Notes: generated from the letters alone by a model not told the origin. DNA of 12,444 nt from Candidatus Saccharimonadota bacterium (GCA_900555425.1 UNSM01000018.1:1-12444), one strand, 5' to 3'; positions 1 to 6,846 are shown, counted from the first letter of the stretch. A program made the numbers and translations.

Positions 1-352
1 ATAACGCGACAATAAAAGCGAACAGAGTTTTATAAAGCGGGGAGTAAAGACTATTATTTTATCGCGGATTTGAGTGCTAGACTTCGGTCTGATATTGACT
101 GTACGAACCTATTTTTGTGGCAATGTTTGGATGACAGGTAATCATAGGTTCGTCGTGCAATTGGGCGGTCGCTAAGTCGATGATATCTTCATTGAATGGT
201 GTACAATTTGTGTTATACAATGCTCAAAAACGACAAGATTGTTGTAAAATACACAGATAGCTATAAAGCGATATGAGAATAATTAACAGATGATAATTTT
301 AACAACATTAAAAAATAGGTGAAAATTACAATGCTTTTTGACCGAGTAATGG
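1..352. other. Gene-poor intergenic stretch
   Basis: No open reading frame longer than about 30 codons with a credible ribosome site is present on either strand. The left edge could hold the last few codons of a gene reading in from outside (third plus frame, stop TAA at 33-35), but 11 codons are too few to judge. The stretch does hold strong hairpins at 71-160 (separate entry). Around 192-221 there is a weak promoter-like pair, TTGAAT then TACAAT 18 bases on. No tRNA, CRISPR repeat or DnaA-box cluster was seen. Confidence 0.5.
71..160. other. Paired hairpins, possible structured RNA or terminator remnant
   Basis: Two inverted repeats lie together. Bases 79-82 (AGAC) pair with 87-90 (GTCT) around a TTCG loop, forming the exceptionally stable cUUCGg tetraloop. 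Bases 103-112 (ACGAACCTAT) are perfectly complementary to 144-153 (ATAGGTTCGT), with a 31-base loop; TTG at 95-97 and CAA at 158-160 could extend the base of the stem. Neither stem is followed by a long T-tract, so a simple intrinsic terminator is unlikely. The strand is unknown because inverted repeats read the same way on both; the UUCG loop argues for the plus strand. I see no match to a known RNA family. Confidence 0.35.
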
Positions 353-381
353 TTGACATCTAAATAGGGTTATGCTAGTAT
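353..381 (+). promoter_or_regulatory. Strong sigma70-type promoter, extended -10
   Basis: A perfect -35 box TTGACA (353-358) is followed after exactly 17 bases by TAGTAT (376-381), with an extended -10 TG at 373-374. The predicted transcription start is near 388. The next possible protein start is almost 400 bases downstream, so the promoter most likely serves a non-coding RNA. Confidence 0.75.
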
Positions 382-387
382 AAGGTT

Positions 388-715
388 AAGCTTTTAGAAA
401 AATAAAAAAGCAAAAATACATTAACAATAAATTTTATATAAAGCCACATTTTGCGTATAAATCGACGGACAGTTGGCTGCATGATTTTTATAATGACGCA
501 GCCAATGCTCCGCCTTACAATATTTCGCAAATTGTAAAAGCGTTGAGCGCGCGGTTAGTACCGCATACATCCAGTTAATCCTCGTTAAAGGACTAGCGGT
601 GAGAGTCCTGGATGTATGCAGAGGAACACTGCAAGGATGCTCCTTAATTAAGGAGCGGTCAAATCGCCTCGAGCGGTAATAGGCAAGTAGCACCCGCGCC
701 TAATAGTTATTTTTT
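388..715 (+). ncRNA. Candidate structured non-coding RNA, family not recognised
   Basis: The stretch between a strong promoter and a hairpin/T-tract has no plus-strand reading frame but is dense in complementary segments. Visible helices are: 433-438 with 456-461; 466-469 and 473-480 with 498-505 and 509-512 (TTGGCTGC/GCAGCCAA, with a 3x3 internal loop); 515-521 with 531-537; a long-range all-GC helix 549-554 with 694-699 (GCGCGG/CCGCGC); an 11-bp helix 563-573 with 609-619 that closes a three-way junction with hairpins 575-588 and 590-608; GAGG 621-624 with CCTC 667-670; and the 18-base perfect palindrome 639-656. Some are mutually exclusive with the short hairpin 551-564 and the terminal hairpin. 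The conserved wording of RNase P RNA (AGGGTGAAA, ACAGAA), tmRNA (GGTTTCGAC, TTCGA arm) and SRP RNA (GGAAGGAAGCA) is absent. The 3' end is estimated from the T-tract. Function is unknown. Confidence 0.55.
677..715 (+). terminator. Probable intrinsic terminator of the structured RNA
   Basis: Bases 677-684 (TAATAGGC) pair with 698-705 (GCCTAATA) except for one A-A mismatch, leaving a 13-base loop, and are followed by TTATTTTTT at 707-715. The stem is only moderately stable. It competes with the long-range helix 549-554/694-699, so termination could be coupled to folding of the upstream RNA. Confidence 0.45.
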
Positions 716-781
716 ATCGGCGGATGGTTTGTGTCTATATGCTATAGTATTATCGCTCAGGCTTCTTGTGTATAGTATGAT

Positions 782-1159
782 GTGAGTATGGGGATGAAGA
801 TAATTAGTTTTATAGCGTTGGTTGCATTGATTTTGACTGCGGTTATTTTGAACGCAACAAACCCGAGTTCTGCTGGTCCGTTTGGGATTTTAGCGTTTTT
901 TGTATGTTTGTATGTACTATTTATCTGTCTAACTTATGTAGTATTTTTAACATCGGAGCGAATAGCTGCGAAATTTTTTAATTTCAAGAATAGTCGCAAT
1001 GAATCTAAGTATAAGACGTATTATTACTCTACTGTAATCTCTCTTGCTCCAGTTATTTATGTGGGTATGCAATCGATGGGTGATGTTGGGGTTTTTGAGA
1101 TATTATTACTTGGTGTGTTTGAGTTGCTGGCGTGTTTTTTTATACATAAAAGATACTAA
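782..1159 (+). CDS. Small four-helix integral membrane protein, function unknown
   Basis: The 125-residue product is almost entirely hydrophobic, with four likely membrane segments at about residues 5-25, 32-56, 79-97 and 104-121, and a charged loop (residues 62-77, rich in K, R, N) between helices 2 and 3. I do not recognise a family or catalytic motif. The start is uncertain: GTG at 782 gives the longest form, while ATG at 788 or 794 are equally in frame, and none has a good Shine-Dalgarno sequence. A TATAGT hexamer at 771-776 lies only 5 bases before the GTG, which would fit a leaderless message; another TGC-TATAGT extended -10 sits at 740-748. The following gene starts 54 bases later from what looks like its own promoter, so co-transcription is not required. 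Confidence 0.6.
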   Translation: MSMGMKIISFIALVALILTAVILNATNPSSAGPFGILAFFVCLYVLFICLTYVVFLTSERIAAKFFNFKNSRNESKYKTYYYSTVISLAPVIYVGMQSMGDVGVFEILLLGVFELLACFFIHKRY

Positions 1160-1198
1160 TCTCGTCCTGAATGTAGTCGTGTATTTTAAGTAGTTACG

Positions 1199-1207
1199 TG
1201 GTACAAT
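1199..1207 (+). promoter_or_regulatory. Extended -10 promoter placed for a leaderless mRNA
   Basis: TG-G-TACAAT (TG at 1199-1200, hexamer 1202-1207) matches the extended -10 consensus. The ATG of the next gene begins at 1214, 7 bases after the hexamer, which is where transcription would be expected to start. There is no convincing -35 box (1179-1184 reads GTGTAT) and no Shine-Dalgarno sequence before the ATG. The promoter would drive 1214-1660 and the ATPase gene behind it. Confidence 0.5.
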
Positions 1208-1213
1208 ATATTT

Positions 1214-1660
1214 ATGAATCCCGAACTGCCACAAGTTAATAGGACTCCTGAGGTGCAGCCACAAAATATAGGTGGCGGTGAGTATAATGTAGAAAATACA
1301 TCATTAAATCCTGAAGTCGGAAGAGAGTCTGAGCAGTCACTTGGTGCTAGGGTTGAACAGTATAACAATATCCCCGTGGCTTTGCCTGTTGATAATACTA
1401 CAACAGTTCCTTTATCTCAATCTCAAAACGACGATCAAAGTGCGAAGCAGTCAGGGGTAGTAGCTGATGATGATACTCCTCTGGTGGCAGCGGATGAAGA
1501 CTTGATAGAAAGAGAGTGGGTGGATAAAGTTAAAAAGATTATAGCTTTAACAAAAGATAATCCATATGAGAGGAATAGAGTTATTGCACAGCTGCAGGCT
1601 GATTATTTAAAAAAACGATATAATAAGACTTTAGGTCAAAATGACGACGGTAGTAAGTAG
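1214..1660 (+). CDS. Disordered acidic protein with C-terminal helical segment, ATPase-operon partner
   Basis: The 148-residue product has no membrane segment or signal peptide. Residues 1-95 are rich in N, Q, P, E, D and S and look disordered. Residues about 98-140 form a charged helical segment beginning IEREWVDKVKKII and including DNPYERNRVIAQLQADYLKKRY. I have the impression that this type of C-terminal segment recurs in candidate-phyla-radiation proteins encoded next to secretion ATPases, but I cannot verify that here. The gene ends 8 bases before the ATPase start, so the two are almost certainly co-transcribed and the protein may be an adaptor or cytoplasmic partner of the ATPase. ATG 1214 is chosen because it follows the promoter-like TACAAT directly and no earlier in-frame start has a better context. 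Confidence 0.78.
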   Translation: MNPELPQVNRTPEVQPQNIGGGEYNVENTSLNPEVGRESEQSLGARVEQYNNIPVALPVDNTTTVPLSQSQNDDQSAKQSGVVADDDTPLVAADEDLIEREWVDKVKKIIALTKDNPYERNRVIAQLQADYLKKRYNKTLGQNDDGSK

Positions 1661-1668
1661 GGTTTTGT

Positions 1669-4572
1669 ATGGGTGCGGGTCCTTTGATAGTTAGTTTTAT
1701 CGCGATTGTTATTATAGCCGCTGGTTCTGCGGTAGCTTTTGTGTTGTATCGTAACATGCTGAGGGAAGCCAAAAATTATGAACGAGGCTTGAAGATGGTG
1801 CCGTTGCTTATACATTTGCCTCCGACAAGTGAAGACGTCAATAGTTCAAATCGAGATGAGCGAGATTTAACTGAAGAGGTGCTGTCGCAAGCCCAGGTGA
1901 TGTATAATATTATCTCAAGTACGGCAACTAAAGGGTTCAAAAGTAAAGTCTACGGCCAACGTCATATATCGTTTGAGATTGTTGCACATGGTGGGTTAGT
2001 CCACTATTATGCTGTTGTTCCGCTAGTGCTAGTTGATGTTATTCGTCAAGCTGTAGCGGCAGCATATCCTTCTGCTCGGCTAGAAGAGGTATCTGATACT
2101 AATATATTCAGCAAGGTTGGCAAGATGAGCGGTACCATCGGCGGCGAATTCACCCTGAAAAAGTCCTTTGTTTATCCAATATCGACTTATCAGGAGTCGA
2201 AAAGAGATGCTTCCAGGGCATTATTAAATGCTTTATCTTCGGCATCTAAAGAAGATGGAATAGGTGTACAATTTTTACTACGTCCGGCGTATGACGGTTG
2301 GTCCAAGGCTTCAGAGTCTCATATTGACGGCATGAAGAAAAATAAGGGCAAGAAGAAAGGCTTTGGAGGCGTTGCTCCTATGGATATTATGGAGGCTCTG
2401 TGGAAACCGCCAGAGAATAATGAAAAAGACGGTGGTTCTAATTCTGAGGACAAGCAGCTAACATCTTTAGAGCAGGCGGAAGTGGATGCTATCAGCGAAA
2501 AAGCTCGCTATCCTGCGTATGAAGTTTTGGTACGTGTTGTAATTTCGTCAAATACTGCGGCGCGCTCTCAAGTACTGTTAAAAAATATAATAGCAGCCTT
2601 CTCGTTGTTTGACTCACCGCGCAATAATGGGTTTAAGTTCTCTTTAACTAGGAATGTTGAGGAAATGACAACAGCATATATTATGAGGTTCTTCCCTCAG
2701 GAAACTCGTAGTAATATTCTCAACAGTGTAGAAATGGCAACGTTATTCCATTTGCCTGGAGCTAGCGCGATCCCGACTTCACAAGTTAAGCGACAGATGT
2801 CCAAGCAGGTTGATGGACCAACAGACGTTTTGGATGAGGGTTTACTGATTGGGTATAACGAATTTCGAGGAGTCAAAAAACCTATTCGAATCGGAACAAA
2901 AGATCGCCGCCGCCACGTATATATTATTGGTCAAACGGGCGTTGGTAAGTCTGTCTTGCAGGAAAATATGGCTTATCAGGATATGATGGATGGTCGGGGA
3001 TTCGCCTTTATTGATCCGCACGGCGACTTGGTTGAATCTTTATTAGGTAAGGTTCCAAAAGAGCGTGTTGAGGACATTATCTACTTTAATCCTGCTGATA
3101 TGACTAATCCAATTGGCCTGAATATGTTTGAGTTCGATACGCCAGATCAAAAGGACTTTTTAGTTCAAGAGGCGATTAATATGCTGTATGGGCTTTATGA
3201 CCCAGGTCATACAGGAATTGTTGGTCCTCGCTTGGAACATATTTTTAGAAACTGTGCTTTGCTGTTGATGTCAGATCCTGCTGGTGGAACGTTTATTGAT
3301 GTGCCGAAATGTCTTATTGATCCTGAATTTGTGAAAAGCAAGCTTAAGTATGTAAAAGATCAGCAAGTTATTGATTTCTGGACAAAGGAATTTCCTGCGT
3401 CGCAGAGGTCAAATGAGGCAGGTGAGGTTATTTCATGGGTTGTATCAAAGTTTGGTCCATTTATTTCTAACGATGCAATGCGCAATATTATTGGTCAGAC
3501 TAAATCTGGATTTAATTTGCGTGAAATTATGGATAATAATAAGATTTTGCTGGTTAACTTGTCGAAAGGTAAGATGGGTGAACTTAACTCTAAGCTTTTG
3601 GGTATTATCTTTGTGATGAAGTTCCAAGCAGCAGCGATGTCTCGGGCGGATATTCCAGAGGATCAGCGAGTTGATTTCTCATTGTATGTTGACGAGTTTC
3701 AGAACTTCGCCACTGACAGCTTTGAATCTATTCTGTCTGAGGCTCGTAAGTATAAATTGAGTCTTATTATGGGTAACCAGTTTATGACTCAGTTAACGGA
3801 TAAGATACGAGAAGCTATTATTGGTAACGTCGGTACGGTTATTTCTGGGCGTATCGGTGTGACTGACGCCGAATTGATGGTTAAGAAGTTCCAGCCGACT
3901 TTCGATGTCGACGACTTGGCTAAATTGCCAAACTTCCAATCTATAACCTCTGTGATGATTAATAATGTGCCGTCTGCACCGTTTAGTATGAATTGGATTC
4001 CTCCGATGGGGCAAGTTAATAATCAGCTGAGGGACGCGTTAGTAAGGCTATCTGCTGCTAAATACGGTAGACCACGAGCTGTTGTTGAGAAGGAGATATT
4101 TGACAGGATTAGAGGCAGTGTACAACCAAAGACGGGTCCTTCTCAATTAGCGCCTTCTGTTGGTCAAAAATCGTCGGGCGGTGGATCATCGTTCTTAGAT
4201 GAATGGCTAGCGAAGAGACAACAATTAGGAGGAAAGCCCGCTTCTAGTCCAACTGTAAGACCAGTAAATTCGCAAGCCCCACAGGCTTCCTCGCAAATAC
4301 AGAATCCGCAAGGTCGCCCAGGGGTGGTGAGTAATGTGTCTTCTAATATAAATAGCGTAAATGCTACGGCCTCTAACCTTGGCAACAAACAGCAAAGTCA
4401 ACCTTCTGTGATAGATAGTGCTGTCATCAATAGGACAAGTACGTCTATGGCTATGAATAATAACCCTGTTTCTTCTGTAAATGTAAAACCGAGCCAACCT
4501 GTAGTTAAGAATCGGCTCGATTTACGCAATGGTGATGATGACGATAGTGAAGTGATGATTAGCTTGAGATAA
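1669..4572 (+). CDS. TraG/VirD4-like membrane-anchored secretion or DNA-transfer ATPase
   Basis: The 967-residue protein resembles the coupling ATPases of type IV secretion (TraG/VirD4/TraD and HerA/FtsK superfamily), hexameric motors that move DNA or protein through the membrane. One N-terminal membrane helix spans about residues 5-27. Residues 40-400 contain two similar alpha/beta stretches (around 95-140 and 282-330) split by a lysine-rich linker (222-231). The motor has Walker A GQTGVGKS (421-428), FIDPHGD (447-453), Walker B LYVDEFQNF (672-680, D675 E676), and GNQF (702-705), which fits a sensor motif. Residues about 800-967 are S/Q/N/P-rich and disordered, apart from a short helix FLDEWLAKRQQL (842-853). 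A weak AGGG overlaps the previous stop 6 bases before ATG 1669. No VirB4, VirB6 or pilin gene is in the window, so a complete secretion system cannot be claimed; a HerA-like chromosome role is a less likely alternative because of the membrane anchor. Confidence 0.92.
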   Translation: MGAGPLIVSFIAIVIIAAGSAVAFVLYRNMLREAKNYERGLKMVPLLIHLPPTSEDVNSSNRDERDLTEEVLSQAQVMYNIISSTATKGFKSKVYGQRHISFEIVAHGGLVHYYAVVPLVLVDVIRQAVAAAYPSARLEEVSDTNIFSKVGKMSGTIGGEFTLKKSFVYPISTYQESKRDASRALLNALSSASKEDGIGVQFLLRPAYDGWSKASESHIDGMKKNKGKKKGFGGVAPMDIMEALWKPPENNEKDGGSNSEDKQLTSLEQAEVDAISEKARYPAYEVLVRVVISSNTAARSQVLLKNIIAAFSLFDSPRNNGFKFSLTRNVEEMTTAYIMRFFPQETRSNILNSVEMATLFHLPGASAIPTSQVKRQMSKQVDGPTDVLDEGLLIGYNEFRGVKKPIRIGTKDRRRHVYIIGQTGVGKSVLQENMAYQDMMDGRGFAFIDPHGDLVESLLGKVPKERVEDIIYFNPADMTNPIGLNMFEFDTPDQKDFLVQEAINMLYGLYDPGHTGIVGPRLEHIFRNCALLLMSDPAGGTFIDVPKCLIDPEFVKSKLKYVKDQQVIDFWTKEFPASQRSNEAGEVISWVVSKFGPFISNDAMRNIIGQTKSGFNLREIMDNNKILLVNLSKGKMGELNSKLLGIIFVMKFQAAAMSRADIPEDQRVDFSLYVDEFQNFATDSFESILSEARKYKLSLIMGNQFMTQLTDKIREAIIGNVGTVISGRIGVTDAELMVKKFQPTFDVDDLAKLPNFQSITSVMINNVPSAPFSMNWIPPMGQVNNQLRDALVRLSAAKYGRPRAVVEKEIFDRIRGSVQPKTGPSQLAPSVGQKSSGGGSSFLDEWLAKRQQLGGKPASSPTVRPVNSQAPQASSQIQNPQGRPGVVSNVSSNINSVNATASNLGNKQQSQPSVIDSAVINRTSTSMAMNNNPVSSVNVKPSQPVVKNRLDLRNGDDDDSEVMISLR

Positions 4573-4597
4573 GATTCAACATCTATCTAGCTATTTT
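4561..4597 (+). terminator. Intrinsic terminator overlapping both convergent stop codons
   Basis: AGCT (4561-4564), AGAT (4567-4570) and AGAT (4572-4575) can pair with ATCT, ATCT and AGCT in 4581-4592, with small bulges and a TCAAC-type loop; ATTTTT follows at 4592-4597. The stem contains the TAA of the ATPase gene (4570-4572) and the TAG of the convergent gene (minus strand, 4589-4587). On the minus strand there is no T-tract after the stem, so it should work mainly for plus-strand transcripts. Confidence 0.6.
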
Positions 4598-5156
4598 TCC
4601 TGTTGTTGATAAACCCTACTCGAGCGTATTCGATAACAGCGCCGATAGACCAGCCAGCTACAAACAGGATAATAGTTTCTGAACCTGATAATAGATATCC
4701 GTATCGTTTGGCGATAAAATACACAATGACAGAAGCTATTGCTCCTAAGGCGCCAGAAATGATTAAGTTAGGTCGGGCAACAGTATTGCCAATTGCGTCA
4801 CTAGTCTTTTCGACGACTGGATTATGAATAACCTTGCTGAAAGCCCTGGACGGAGCTGATAGTTGGTCTTGCACATTTTCCAAAGTCTTCTTATACGAAG
4901 CTTCAATATCTTTTTTTGTAAGAGGCTTATCTTCTTTTATCTCTTTAGATTCTTTTTGTTCTTGTCGCTTTTCTTGGCGGGCGGCAATTTCTATAGCCTC
5001 ATGTTTAATGCTATTTTCATTTTCGGCATTTGATTTTTCTTTTTCAACCGCCTTTTCTAGAGATCTTTCAATTTCAGCAGCTTTTTCTCTGCTTAAATCT
5101 GCTAATTCTCTGGTATCGACAGCATTCTCTACGGTAGATTTTAATTTTTCACTCAT
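4587..5156 (-). CDS. Coiled-coil protein with two C-terminal membrane helices
   Basis: The 189-residue product starts with a long charged region (residues 1-100, dominated by E, K, A, R, Q) that reads as coiled coil. A short linker follows (SAPSRAFSKVI, 100-110), then two membrane helices at about 130-149 and 161-180 separated by a tight turn (RYGYLLSGSE). It ends in a short basic tail (NNRKNS). The topology suggests a helical hairpin in the membrane with the coiled coil in the cytoplasm. I recognise no enzymatic family. It is the second gene of an operon with the LPKTG surface protein: a perfect AGGAGGTG lies 5 bases before its ATG and contains the end of the upstream gene, implying translational coupling. 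A scaffold or envelope-organising role is a guess from context only. Confidence 0.85.
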   Translation of the reverse strand: MSEKLKSTVENAVDTRELADLSREKAAEIERSLEKAVEKEKSNAENENSIKHEAIEIAARQEKRQEQKESKEIKEDKPLTKKDIEASYKKTLENVQDQLSAPSRAFSKVIHNPVVEKTSDAIGNTVARPNLIISGALGAIASVIVYFIAKRYGYLLSGSETIILFVAGWSIGAVIEYARVGFINNRKNS

Positions 5157-5160
5157 TTTT

Positions 5161-5169
5161 CACCTCCTA
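5161..5169 (-). promoter_or_regulatory. Shine-Dalgarno site merged with upstream stop codon
   Basis: On the minus strand, TAGGAGGTG (5169-5161) contains the TAG stop of the surface-protein gene (5169-5167) and a full-strength Shine-Dalgarno AGGAGGTG, with a 4-5 base spacer to the ATG at 5156. Ribosomes ending on the first gene are placed directly on the second. Confidence 0.85.
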
Positions 5170-6771
5170 TAAAGTTCCTGCGGACATGTCTCGCCGAATG
5201 ATTCTAACTTCTTTATTTAATTGACGTGATCTAGCATAGAAGTATACGACCACGGCTGCAATAATTCCTGCGAACATCATATTCTCGCTGGCGCCAGTTT
5301 TTGGCAGTTGTGAAGTGGTTTGTTCAATAACTTTCGGTGCAGGGCAGTCAATTTTTGTGCTGACAGTATTGCCAAATGTGTTATCAATCCTACAGTCATA
5401 AGACATTGGATTACTTTTACCGCTAGCCATTGCCGGGATGCTGCTCTTTATCTGGACGGTAAAGCTGCGCTTCTGGGTTTCTCCTGGCTTGATCTTGATA
5501 GGGTTCCATACTAGAACTTTTGCGTTGCCGCTGCCCGCGCTAGCACCTTTATCATCTGTCAATGTTCCGCCGCCAGCGTCGAATATGTCTGCATATTCTA
5601 ATAGGTCGCTGACTTGATCTTTGAATGTAAATTCTTCCTCTTTAAGACCTTTGTTTTTTACCGAAAGAGTGTAGGTAATTCGATCTCCAGATTTTGCAAC
5701 CGTAGTTGTTGCGTCGGCGTTATTCTGGGTGAGATTAACTGCGGTTTTTGTCTGCACGAACGAAGCAGAGCATCGACTATCGTTAATCCAGATTGTAGAA
5801 TCGCCTGGACATGGTTGGCACTGAGGGTCGTCCTTTAATAATTTAGGGTTTTGAGGACATCTTGCTGGCTCTGGTATAGTAAATGTCTTTACGCAGGCGT
5901 CTGAGGTCTTGTCGCCCAGCGAGCTTTTTACCGTTAGAACAACTTTGTATGATCCTGGCGTTTTCTCTGTATAAGTTACGATTTTATCGTTGCCTTCGAT
6001 AGTCTTAACTAGAGTATTTCCTCGGTAAATGCTGTATACATATTTTTGGATTGTCGCGCCATTAGCTGCGCTGGCGTTAGCGGTAAATTGGTATGTATCA
6101 CCATTTTTCTTTATGTCTAAGGCGTTACATGTAGCTACTGGCCGTGGCGGAGTAGAGCAGTCTGGGTATGTTCCGACTTGTCCCGTTGGGCATTGATGGC
6201 TCGGTGGTGCGATTTTAAGGATTAAGTTACCGCAATTAAGCATGATTGCAAACCATCCGGTTCCAGCTGAATATCCAACGAATGCTCTATATGAGAAGCT
6301 GCCCCAGAGGTTGTGGGGTCGATAATAGAAAGTGCGGGCGCCACCTTGTGACGTACGAACTACGTAAGATCCTTCACCTCTTGCTGCGCCAAAGTGAGGT
6401 GTAAGTCCCCATGAATAGGTACCCATATTGCTATTTAAGGTTTGAAGATTACCAGTTGCCGCTACCAAATCAGAGCGGCTAATACCAAGATGATCGTAGA
6501 GGTCGTGAATATTATTTGTGTTCGCGTCATAATGAGCCATTAGTTGTTGGCCGCTAGAGATACCGCCGTAAATGAGGTCGCTGGAATCTGCTGCATTGGC
6601 TGATTCTGGCGGTGAAAAAACAGTGAAAGACTGCACAATAAGCGCTAGGGCGGTTAAAATAAGCCCGATCTTTCGAGTAGCTTCTTCTTTACGTAAGCGC
6701 TTCGCATAAAAGCCCAAGCTGTGGATCATTGAAGGGCTGTATGGTAGGCGCGAGATAATTTTTTTGAACAT
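5167..6771 (-). CDS. Sortase-anchored (LPKTG) secreted surface protein with PKD-like and DUF11-like domains
   Basis: The 534-residue protein has a long N-terminal signal: basic residues up to 34, a hydrophobic core at 35-53, and an ANA-type cleavage site near 60. Residues 65-190 form a conserved-looking globular domain rich in Y, W and G that I recall from Saccharibacteria secreted proteins but cannot name. A cysteine-containing linker follows (CPTGQVGTYPDC, 194-205), then a PKD-like beta-sandwich (about 213-300), a second Cys-rich linker (305-334: five cysteines) and a DUF11-like domain (about 341-475, with SGDRITYTLSVKNKG). The end is a sorting signal: LPKTG (489-493), a hydrophobic helix (498-512) and a basic tail. 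Family knowledge says sortase cleaves LPXTG between T and G and links it to the envelope; no sortase is visible here. Paired cysteines suggest disulfides outside the cell. ATG 6771 has AGAGGT 6 bases upstream. An attachment or host-contact role is inference. Confidence 0.9.
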   Translation of the reverse strand: MFKKIISRLPYSPSMIHSLGFYAKRLRKEEATRKIGLILTALALIVQSFTVFSPPESANAADSSDLIYGGISSGQQLMAHYDANTNNIHDLYDHLGISRSDLVAATGNLQTLNSNMGTYSWGLTPHFGAARGEGSYVVRTSQGGARTFYYRPHNLWGSFSYRAFVGYSAGTGWFAIMLNCGNLILKIAPPSHQCPTGQVGTYPDCSTPPRPVATCNALDIKKNGDTYQFTANASAANGATIQKYVYSIYRGNTLVKTIEGNDKIVTYTEKTPGSYKVVLTVKSSLGDKTSDACVKTFTIPEPARCPQNPKLLKDDPQCQPCPGDSTIWINDSRCSASFVQTKTAVNLTQNNADATTTVAKSGDRITYTLSVKNKGLKEEEFTFKDQVSDLLEYADIFDAGGGTLTDDKGASAGSGNAKVLVWNPIKIKPGETQKRSFTVQIKSSIPAMASGKSNPMSYDCRIDNTFGNTVSTKIDCPAPKVIEQTTSQLPKTGASENMMFAGIIAAVVVYFYARSRQLNKEVRIIRRDMSAGTL

Positions 6772-6812
6772 TTTGACCTCTTTTATTTTTGTTGTTATAT
6801 AACTTTAATCTA

Positions 6813-6841
6813 ACTTTAGCATAAGCATGCTGAAAAAGTAA
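6813..6841 (-). promoter_or_regulatory. Possible promoter of the surface-protein operon
   Basis: Reading the minus strand, TGC-TAAAGT (hexamer 6818-6813) is an extended -10 candidate, with TTACTT (6841-6836) 17 bases upstream as a weak -35. It predicts a start near 6806 and a leader of about 35 bases. It lies back to back with the gyrB promoter, and the two -35 regions are only a few bases apart. Confidence 0.4.
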
Positions 6842-6846
6842 ATAGT

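Noticed and set aside
196..276. 27-codon plus-strand reading frame (26 residues, MVYNLCYTMLKNDK...)
   Set aside because: Too short to judge, no Shine-Dalgarno sequence, no recognisable signature.
639..656. 18-base palindrome GCTCCTTAATTAAGGAGC as an operator or insertion-element end
   Set aside because: It lies inside the transcript among other helices, and no transposase or target duplication is nearby. An RNA hairpin explains it better.
421..693. Minus-strand 90-codon reading frame inside the structured region
   Set aside because: It has no recognisable domain, an unusual residue mix and no clear ribosome site. It coincides exactly with the hairpin-rich plus-strand transcript, so it is best explained as chance.
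388..715. Identification of the structured RNA as RNase P RNA from GAGGAACACTGC near 621
   Set aside because: The resemblance to the RNase P GAGGAAAGUC element is partial. It lies near the 3' end instead of the 5' end, and the partner ACAGAA and the AGGGUGAAA element are absent.
388..715. tmRNA or group I/II intron
   Set aside because: No tag-peptide frame, no TTCGA arm, no domain V or group I core sequences could be found.
4834..5172. 112-codon plus-strand reading frame rich in S and F
   Set aside because: It is the antisense of the coiled-coil gene; the codon bias of the E/K-rich minus-strand protein creates it.
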